Positions 56,973-64,000 of a stretch of 64,000 nucleotides of DNA are shown one piece after another. The notes under the pieces were generated by a model. The model had not been told where the DNA came from. It saw only the letters and a list, made by a program, of their open reading frames with translations, and ran no database searches. A program made the position numbers and the translations under genes. The stretch's first letter is position 1, and the number at the start of each line of letters is the position of its first letter. Source of the stretch: Chlorops oryzae (Eukaryota; Arthropoda; Insecta; Diptera; Chloropidae); contig CM035806.1 of assembly GCA_020466095.1 (NCBI GenBank), forward strand, positions 120,032,194 to 120,096,193, given 5' to 3'.

Positions 56973-58322
56973 TCAAACGGCGTGCTTTTCTCCACATAAG
57001 ACGCATTTACTTTCCTTACTGCACGTAGCAGCGAAATAGTCTTCTTCCCCACATTTTCGGCAAGTCTTGCTGCGATCCTCTGGGAACCTGCAGTTTGCAA
57101 TTTTGTGACCAAAACGCCAGCACTTTATGCATCGCGTCGGCTCTACACATTCCACGATCCGGCAGTTCGTCCAGCCGATACGAATCGTTCGAAGCTTCAG
57201 CAATTTATCTGCATTTGCCGCCGGGAGTTTTACAAACGCTGTTTGTGTGCCCCGCCTCTTTCCAGCTGGGATGCGAACGTTGCTTTTATCCAGCTTTTTT
57301 ATACCTCCCTTTAGTTGGAGGAAAATTACCAAGCACATTTTCGACTGCTGACTGAAATGACACCGCGTTGCCTTTTGGGTCCTTTTTGAGCTCTAGAAGT
57401 ATCTTATTTTTGGCGGTCCTTCGCACGCGCCTCACCGATTCTCCCAATTCCTTGAGCGTTTCGTCCGCTCTTATATCCCTGAGAATATCCGCGCAGCTCT
57501 TCTCTTCCGTAGATGCGATGATGATTGCATCCGGCTTGGATCGCTGGCGCAGTTTCTTTTTATTTTCCACTTTTTGCTATTTCTGGTTCTGTGGAACTTT
57601 CTGTTGTGGTGGCCTTTCAGGGTTTTTTGGAAGTACGGGATGCATGCAAGTGACTGTTAAATCAACTGCTGCTTGTTCCGTTTTGCCTTCCGCCTTCTTC
57701 TTGCCCCTTTTCCGACTCTTCTTGTTTTTTTTGCTTTTTACTCGACCCAACGTGGTTATTTTCGTCAAGTGAGTCCTTGTCCCTGGGACGCTTGGCATTT
57801 ATCGCCTGCTTCAGCCAGGGTGAGGTTTGAGAGCAACAGTCTGACTTGACCGTTTCCCGTACCACCTTGTCATGGAGTTCGATGGCTGCCACCTCGTAGA
57901 GGAGTCTGATGCCTTGAATAACGTCTCTCATAGGCTGATGTATAGCCCGACGTCTCTTTCCATCTGGTTGCACCTCATTTACCAACGAGTGACTTGATAT
58001 TGTTTCCTACGGTTAGGAAGGCATTTTCCGAGGTCTTCTGTTTCTCCTGGTGCGGTGTCTTTGCTGCTGCCCCTTTGGGGGTGCACGACTTATCAAAGAT
58101 AGGCGCAGTCGATGGTGTAGTAACTGGTGACCTTACTATCCTCGACACTTTTCGGAACGGGTTTGCAGATTCCACAGAACTCGTGCCTGAGTTCGTCCTA
58201 CCTGCGTGGTCTAGCACGCTATAAGCGTCCATATTAATCGCTGTTGCGCTGGTTGGTTTGGTTTTTGTTGTTGATTGATAGTCCATTTTGTTGGGTCCCC
58301 ACTCGAGTCCGTTATCGTCCAT
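56973..58322 (-). pseudogene. R1-clade ORF1 (gag-like), frame-shifted
   Basis: ORF1 proteins of this clade bind the element RNA and carry it to the target. The reading begins MDDNGLEWGPNKMD (58322) and changes frame near 57980, 57790, 57570 and 57330. A lysine-rich stretch is followed by DAIIIASTEEKSCADILRDI and RADETLKELGESVRRVRRT, typical of the clade. Next come RTIRIGWTNCRIVE and zinc knuckles. The first knuckle, CIKCWRFGHKIANC, is complete. The second has tyrosine for histidine (CRKCGEEDYFAATC). The third starts CVLCGEKHAV and stops. Part of the middle between FQSAVENVLG and the knuckles seems deleted. Confidence 0.75.
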
Positions 58323-58810
58323 TGAAATCTGCAGTCACCTTTATGACCCCATGGTTGTCTTTGCATGCAGGGAGTTCCATGCGAGGGTTGACGTAAAACC
58401 TTATGAGAGAGTACGTTCAGAGCCTGGTCCGTGTTAGTCAGGAGTATGCTCAACTGACCCTGCGCCACCAACTTAACGGTGTCAATGTAGGAGCGTTTCT
58501 CGAGTCCTGCCAGGGTTTTAACGGGACGGAGGCGAGAGTACCATTAGCCCAAAAGTCATTTCGGTAGACTGTCAGTTCTACCTACTAAAGTTTCAGAATG
58601 GTACGCCAGCCCAAACATATCGTAATCCAAATCATAGTCCAAATACAATCCAGTCCATCGTAGCAGTAGACAAGGTCCACGGTCGCCGGTCTCGTTAGTT
58701 CACTCACAAACGGACGTGTGTGAGTTTATCCAGGAGGAACCACTTGGAGATGAGAATCGACTTGATGTAAACAGGGGCAAGAATAGCTTCTAGCCGTCGC
58801 CGTGGTAAAA

Positions 58811-59104
58811 CTAATAAGTTCATTTAGATATTTAATTTTCTCATCTTATTTTCAAAAAATTTTTATCTTGGATTCAAACGTTGAGGCGTGAAAACTTTTT
58901 TTCTGAAACAACTGCAAATTTCTTTCTTTCCCTTATAACTCCTCAGGGGTGTGTTTTGGACAGCCCGCGCCCCCCCCCCCCCCCCCTGCAAAACGGTTTT
59001 TTGTTAGTTCTGATCCCCTCTATCAGCTCCCGACCGGTTGACCATCACAAACGGAAACAGAGTGTTCCGTGATATGTGCATTATCTTCAAATTTATATAT
59101 TGAT
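58811..59104. other. Junction of the R1-clade and Tc1-like elements
   Basis: A run of 17 C lies at 58970-58986. No inverted end of the Tc1-like element could be found here, so its left end has been lost. Confidence 0.45.
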
Positions 59105-59753
59105 ATGGGTCGTGGATCTCATTGCACACCCGAAAAAGGGCTGTAACATTTGAACTTTTTATCAACGGAAAAAAGCCTGCTGAAATAGCAGAAGTTTTAA
59201 GCTGCTCGCGCAAAATGGTGTATAACGCAATTAATTTATCAAGGACAGATGTATCCTATTTGAATAGGAACAAGGAAAGTTACGCAAGACTACCAGTTCA
59301 GTCGATAAAGCAATTGTTCTAAAAAGCAAAAGAGACCCATTTAAGACATCGAAGCAAATAATGCGGGAAATTAATAAAGAATTTGGGATTAATGTGTCAC
59401 GGAACTTGGTAGGAAGACGATTGAGAGAAGCAAACTTGTTTGAGCGCATTTCCAGAAAAAAACCTCTCCTATAGAAAAAAAAAATATAAAAAAGCGTCTC
59501 TCGTTTGCTAAAAAACATAGAGCTAAGGACATCCAATTTTGGAAGAATGTGCTCTGGACCGACGAAACGAAGGTAAATCGACAAGGTCCATGGAAAATTA
59601 TTTGTGCGTAGACCACGAAAACAAGCTTTGAACCCACGTTATACCAGAAAGACAGTAAAGCACGGTGGAGGAAGCGTTATGATTTGGGGCTCATTTTCTT
59701 GGCACAACTTTGGCCAGATTGAGCTCATAAAAGATTAAATGGACCGACACAGG
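59105..59753 (+). pseudogene. Tc1-like transposase, first part
   Basis: The reading starts MGRGSHCTPEK (59105), shifts frame, and continues RAVTFELFINGKKPAEIAEV and LSCSRKMVYNAIN, a helix-turn-helix that binds the element's ends. After another frame change come DPFKTSKQIMREINKEFG, FWKNVLWTDETKVN with the first catalytic aspartate, and KHGGGSVMIWGSFSW. At least three frame changes and a stop near 59740 break it. It then runs into the mariner at TA 59754-59755. Confidence 0.75.
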
Positions 59754-59755
59754 TA

Positions 59756-61045
59756 ACAGGTTGGCTGATAAGTCCCCGGTCTAACAAAGAAAAACACATT
59801 TTTTTTGTCAAAATTCGTTTTTATTATTCAACATAGTTCCCTTCAAGAGCGATACAACGATTATAACGACCTTCCAATTTTTTGATACCATTTTGGTAGT
59901 ACTCCTTCGGTTTTGCCTCAAAATAGGCCTCAGTTTCGGCGATCAATTCTTCATTGCAGCCAAATTTTTTCCCTGCGAGCATCCTTTTGAGGTCTGAGAA
60001 CAAGAAAAAGTCGCTGGGGGCCAGATCTGGAGAATACGGTGGGTGGGGAAGCAATTCGAAGCCTAATTCATGAATTTTTGCCATCGTTCTCAATGACTTG
60101 TGGCACGGTGCGTTGTCTTGGTGGAACAACACTTTTTTCTTCTTCATATGGGGCCGTTTTGCCGCGATTTCGACCTTCAAACGCTCCAATAACGACATAT
60201 AATATGTAGTCACTGTTGATGGTTTTTCCCTTCTCAAGATAATCGATAAAAATTATTCCATGCCCATCCCAAAAAACAGAGGCCATTACTTTGCCAGCGG
60301 ACTTTTGAGTCTTTCCACGCTTCGGAGACGGTTCACCGATCGCTGTCCACTCAGCCGACTGTCGATTGGACTCAGGAGTGTAGTGATAGAGCCATGTTTC
60401 ATCCATTGTCACATATCGACGCAAAAACTCGGGTGTATTGCGAGTTAACAGCTGCAAACACCGCTCAGAATCATCAACACGTTGTTGTTTTTGGTCAAAT
60501 GTGAGCTCGCGCGGCACCCATTTTGCACAGAGCGTTTTCATATCCAAATATTCATGAATGATATGACCAACTCGTTCCTTTGATATCTTTAAGGCCTCTG
60601 CTATATCGATCAACTTCATTTTACGGTCATTCAAAATCATTTTGTGAATTTTTTTGATGTTTTCGTCGGTAACCACCTCTTTCGGGCGTCCACTGCGTTC
60701 ACCGTCCTCCGTGCTCATTTTGCCACGCTTGAATTTTGCATACCAATCAATTATTGTTGATTTTCCTGGCGCAGAGTCCGGAAACTCATTATTAAGCCAA
60801 GTTTTTGCTTCCACTGTATTTTTTCCCTTCAGAAAACAGTATTTTATCAAAACACGAAATTCCTTTTTTTCCATTTTTTTCACAATAACAAAAGTTGCTT
60901 CACAAAAGACGCTCTATCTCACAAACTAATTGACTTACAGACGTCAAATTTTGACACGAATCATTTGAAGGTTGCCACTATATAAAAATAATATGCATTT
61001 AATACTAGCGACGCCATCAGACCGGGGACTTATCAGCCAACCTGT
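59756..61045 (-). mobile_element. Himar1-like (irritans subfamily) mariner, copy E
   Basis: Ends ACAGGTTGGCTGATAAGTCC and its inverse are flanked by TA at 59754-59755 and 61046-61047. It is 1290 bp and lacks an 8-bp TATGTGTC-type stretch next to the right terminus that copy D has. It inserted into the Tc1-like element, so it is younger than that element. Confidence 0.95.
59824..60883 (-). pseudogene. Himar1-like transposase, copy E, one 4-bp insertion
   Basis: The frame is the same as in copy D (MKKMEKKEF to EGNYVE) except for four extra bases near 60205-60215, after KTINSDY, which shift the frame in the catalytic domain. The motif boxes here match the usual family form (VFWDGHG, YSPDLAPSDF), unlike copy D. 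TMDETW, HQDNAP and APSD are all present. The 4-bp gain at one point could be a slippage event. Alone it can make only an N-terminal DNA-binding product, which could act as a repressor (inference). Confidence 0.93.
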
Positions 61046-61047
61046 TA

Positions 61048-61417
61048 TTTGAACATATTAAAAAATGTCTTGGAACCCTATGTCTTCGAATCGATGCCGT
61101 TGAAATGGACTTTTATGCATGATAATGACCCGAAGCACACGGCAAAGGATGTTACTGCTTGGCTTAAGCGGGAGAAAATTAATGTTTTGGACTGGACAGC
61201 TCAAAGTCCTGACCTTAATCAGATAGAAAATCTTTGGAACGAGGTCAAGCTTTCAGAGCTTTCAAACAAAAACTTTAAAAATTTCTATGAACTTTGGACT
61301 GCAATTCAAGAAGCTTGGTACTCTATACCAAAGGAGAAATGCGAAAAGCTTGTGGAGAGCATGAGTCGAAGATGTGAAGCTGTCATCAGCAATCAAGGTT
61401 ACAGTACAAAATACTAA
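61048..61417 (+). pseudogene. Tc1-like transposase, last part
   Basis: After the mariner the frame reads NILKNVLEPYVFESMPLKWT, then MHDNDPKHTAKDV and WTAQSPDLNQIENLWNEVK, ending SNQGYSTKY at 61414. The second aspartate (HDN) and the final glutamate (IENLW) are 34 residues apart, the DD34E spacing of Tc1 transposases. This half is fully open, unlike the first part. Confidence 0.85.
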
Positions 61418-61710
61418 CTGCCTACAATTTTTTGCTAGCATTTTTTGTTTAATTTAACTGACTTTTATACCGACTTGTATAATTGTGCTATTTATATGAG
61501 CAGCTTAATTAGGACATGGATTTGTTTTGTTTTTTTTTTTTTTTACAGAAAGCTTTTTTATTTCATTTCGAACTTTCTTTTGTCAATTGAAGTAGACAAC
61601 ATACATGTTAAATTAAGATATTTACTTTGTACTTGAAATGTACGGTTCTTCAAATAAATTGGATTTTGTTACTTGGTGAGATATGTGCTATTTATATGAT
61701 CATGGCTGTA

Positions 61711-62089
61711 CGTCCGAAAGATCTCTACTTATTGACGTGAACCTAGTGCTCCACAAGTTTAACGCAGTTATCTAAGTGTCAACGTGAAACATTGTGAAAA
61801 GTTATTATAATAGCGAAAGGAAGCTAGTGGCGACGTTTTCGAGCATGTTAGTGAAATGACTATTAAAATCGTCAAAAACTTTAAATGCTTCTAAAATCAC
61901 GCTGAGTAAGTTTTGACCTGGCTTTCAACTTTAAATTCGGAGAGAATAATATTTGTATCGCTTTGATCTATTATAATGAAATACAGGATTTGTTGTAACG
62001 AATTTTGGGGCACATAAAATATCGTAAATCGTCAGTTTTTGACGATATTGATTTCCGTAACATGCCCGTTTGTCGCAATTTTATTTTAC
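61711..62089. other. Unassigned AT-rich stretch
   Basis: No gene or repeat is recognised. Confidence 0.4.
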
Positions 62090-62493
62090 AATCGGAGGCT
62101 TAAATATACACTGAAATTCTAAGTTTCATTGAAATATTTTGAAAATGTCCAATTTTGAGGCAGTTTTGGGATTTTTGTGACAGACCCTAGTATCTACTGG
62201 AGGTACCCGTAAAAATCCAATCGGGTCCATTCTGGAACTTGTTCTTACTCATGTCGCCGTGAGCACGCATACCAAATTTTGTCAACTTAGCTCAACTCCT
62301 TCGATAAGATAACTGTATACAGACAGACGGACAGGCAGACAGACGGACAGACAGACGGACATGGCTAAATCGAATCTCCTGGTGACGCTGATCATTTCTA
62401 TATATATTTTGTATGGTCCATCTCGACTGGTTCTGGGTGTTACACACAACCACGCAAACGCAATATACCCTCGACACAGAGTGTGTCGGGTAT
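62090..62493 (-). mobile_element. Helentron/mini-me-like element, family 1, copy 8 (partial)
   Basis: It is reverse oriented. It has CAATCGGAGGCTTAAATATA, then TTTTGTGACAGACCCTAGTA, a GACR array at about 62322-62360, and the ATACCCGACACA hairpin ending at 62493. The CTTACTTGT end and part of the body are missing. Confidence 0.75.
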
Positions 62494-63159
62494 AAAGATA
62501 GAATTTATTTTTGATTTTGGAACAGCAACGCTCTTTGCAACAACTATATAATCGCAACTCTTATTACTGATACGAAAAACCATTTTTCCATGCAATACTA
62601 GTCGGAGCTTTATACGAAGCTCTACCCCATTTTCACTAGTTATTTAGTTTTGGTGAAAGCACTAGTTGCATCCGTGCAAAATACCTAACGCTTCCTAGAG
62701 GGTTATAAGCCTTGAGCTCTGCTGTGTTGAAAGTCAGATTGTAATGTCGATGTATGAGTTCATCTGTACACAAATCGTGGTGAAAGTCAGTTTATTAGAA
62801 AGAAGTTCTTTATGAAACGATAGCGACAGGGTACCTAGTCGAGAAAAAGTTAAAAACCGCTATAAAATCCGTGTTACCTAAATTGAAGTTCGCAAAAAGG
62901 GGTATAATAACCTTTGCAAAAAGAAAGAAATATACATACATATATTTACGTAAAATGACTTCCTGATGCGGCTGAGATATTATACTTTTTTAGGCGACAC
63001 TTATTTCCAACGATATCCCGAAAAAACAATTAATTATTAAATTCAGAAACTACACAGGCACATACAAGCATAAATGCATGCAAACAAAACAAAACAATAT
63101 CTGGTGCTGCCAGACTGAACGTTTTCAGAACAACTCCGATTAGTAGGTTTTTGCAAATA
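62494..63159. other. Unassigned stretch
   Basis: No gene, repeat or RNA is recognised. Confidence 0.4.
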
Positions 63160-63932
63160 TTAGGTGTAGTAAAAAGAAATTATTTTTGCATTAAATTGAG
63201 GGCTTTATTTAAGATAGTTAGAATGACCCGATTTAGGTCAAATATGCGCCGTTTTGTTCGATAACTTGTTGCCATTTTAAAGGTAATTTCATTATGCCTC
63301 TCTCATAGAAGCCCTCGTTCCTATTAGCAAAAAATTGAGATAGTCGAATTTCAGAAGCCTCTCTTGAAGCGAATGTTTCACCAGCAAAATTGTTCGCCAT
63401 GGACAGGAACAGATGGTAATCACTTGGTGCCAGGTCCGGACTATAAGGTGGATGCAGAAGAACCTCCCAACCAAACTCCCGGAGCTTCTGGCGAGTCACT
63501 ATCGATGTGTGTGGCCTGGCGTTGTCCTGATGGAACACAATTCCTCTCCTATTGGCCAAAGCTGGCCGCTTATGGGCGATTGCTTCCTTCAGACGGTCCA
63601 ATTGTTGACAGTAGAGTTCCGAGTTAAGAGTTTTGCCGTATGGGAGCAGCTCATAGTAGATAATTCCCTGCCAATCCCACCAAACACACAGCAAAACCTT
63701 CCTGGCCGTCAATCCTGGCTTGGCCACCGTTTCCGCCGGTTCACCGTGTTTCGGCCACGACCGTTTTCGCTTGACTTGTTGTCGTAAGTGACCCACTTTT
63801 CATCACCAGTCACCAACCGCTTCAGAAATGGGTCGATTTTGTTGCGGTTCAGCAGCGATTCGCAGATGGAAATTCGGTCTATGAGGTTTTTTTGCGTTAA
63901 CTCGTGTGGCACCCATACATCGAGCTTCTTTG
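63160..63932 (-). mobile_element. mariner element, mellifera-like group, copy C, truncated
   Basis: The left end TTAGGTGTAGTAAAAAGAAA follows TA (63158-63159). The element is homologous to copies A and B until about 63932, inside the codons for KKLDVWVPHEL, where unrelated sequence begins. A ~10-bp deletion next to the end removes the CCATTA part present in A and B. The other end and the N-terminal half of the transposase are absent. Confidence 0.9.
63233..63932 (-). pseudogene. mariner transposase, copy C, C-terminal part
   Basis: It keeps LDVWVPHEL, TGDEKW, HQDNARPHTS and YSPDLAPSDYH through NGAYLT, so all three catalytic aspartates are present. Two extra bases near 63778 (in the KRKRSW region) shift the frame. 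The DNA-binding N-terminal half is missing. It is inactive. Confidence 0.9.
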
Positions 63933-64000
63933 AAGTCACTCTTGTACCAAAATTGTTTATGGCGAATTCGATCGTGTTAAATAGTACAAAATTAAATTTT

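Larger units (their letters stand above)
54027..58810 (-). mobile_element. R1-clade non-LTR retrotransposon, nearly full length, degenerate
   Basis: A 5' leader (about 58330-58810), a gag-like ORF1 (58322-56973) and an ORF2 with apurinic-type endonuclease, reverse transcriptase and terminal CCHC domain (56925-54027) follow one another on the minus strand. All are broken by frameshifts. GC content is higher than the surroundings. It is not in 28S rDNA, so it is not the rDNA-specific R1 itself. No poly(A) tail or target duplication could be set. Confidence 0.85.
59105..61708 (+). mobile_element. Tc1-like element split by Himar1-like copy E, left end lost
   Basis: Transposase coding lies on both sides of a TA-flanked mariner (59756-61045). 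The right end is CATGGCTG before TA (61709-61710). The 16-mer TGTGCTATTTATATGA occurs at 61484-61499 and again at 61684-61699, exactly 200 bp apart. Two spaced direct copies in the terminal region are the IR/DR arrangement of several Tc1-type elements. No matching left end is present upstream of 59105. Confidence 0.8.

Noticed and set aside
60068..60883. Separate 271-residue transposase
   Set aside because: It is the first part of Himar1-like copy E, ended by a 4-bp insertion, so it is listed as one pseudogene.

Overview
The window is eukaryotic, intron-era, AT-rich DNA from a higher fly (Brachycera) or a close dipteran relative. The organism is inferred from its transposon fauna: irritans-type (Himar1-like) and mellifera-like mariners, jockey and R1-clade non-LTR elements, a BEL/Pao gag, Penelope-like tails, and many short elements with the mini-me/DINE-1 (Helentron-associated) layout known from Diptera. 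I cannot name the species. No convincing host protein-coding gene, rRNA or functional tRNA gene is visible. Almost every protein that can be read belongs to a mobile element.

Layout. 1-174 is the poly(A) tail of a retroposed sequence. 2.8-9.8 kb has a hAT-like MITE and three family-1 Helentron-like elements, one split by a deleted piggyBac-like element with TTAA duplications. 9.9-13.1 kb has a multi-copy transposon-type gene relic split by mariner copy A, then a truncated BEL/Pao gag. 14.6-17.8 kb has another family-1 element, then a 5'-truncated jockey insertion with a 13-bp target duplication, itself split by a family-2 Helentron-like element carrying six 127-bp tandem units. 18-24 kb is mostly non-repetitive, with simple repeats and two tRNA-like sequences. 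24-27.6 kb has a family-3 Helentron-like element split by mariner copy B, then family-1 again. 28.2-29.4 kb and 47.3-48.5 kb are two copies of an unrecognised ~1.2-kb repeat. 29.7-32.7 kb has TATCGATA clusters, a 39-bp minisatellite and a 450-bp foldback. 34-36.7 kb has a chimeric Helentron-like element, a pogo-type MITE, a tRNA-like sequence, a solo Himar1-type end abutting a ~200-bp hairpin, and a Penelope-type tail with a hammerhead-like core. 36.8-37.6 kb has five copies of a 14-mer. 39-47.3 kb has more family-1/-2 elements, a long inverted repeat, three related tRNA-like sequences and an intact Himar1-like mariner. 49.2-49.7 kb is a polypurine minisatellite. 51.3-52.2 kb has a pogo MITE and the end of a Penelope-like element. 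54.0-58.8 kb is a nearly full-length, frame-shifted R1-clade retrotransposon. 59.1-61.7 kb is a Tc1-like element split by a second Himar1-like mariner. The window ends with a family-1 fragment and a truncated mariner copy C.

The pieces do not work together as a pathway. The picture is successive nested transposition in a gene-poor region, possibly pericentromeric or a piRNA-cluster-like locus (inference). The most interesting signals are: three otherwise unlike short-element families sharing one terminal architecture; a set of six diverse tRNA-like sequences; two hammerhead-like motifs in Penelope-type tails; the cluster of a 14-mer; and two large hairpins.
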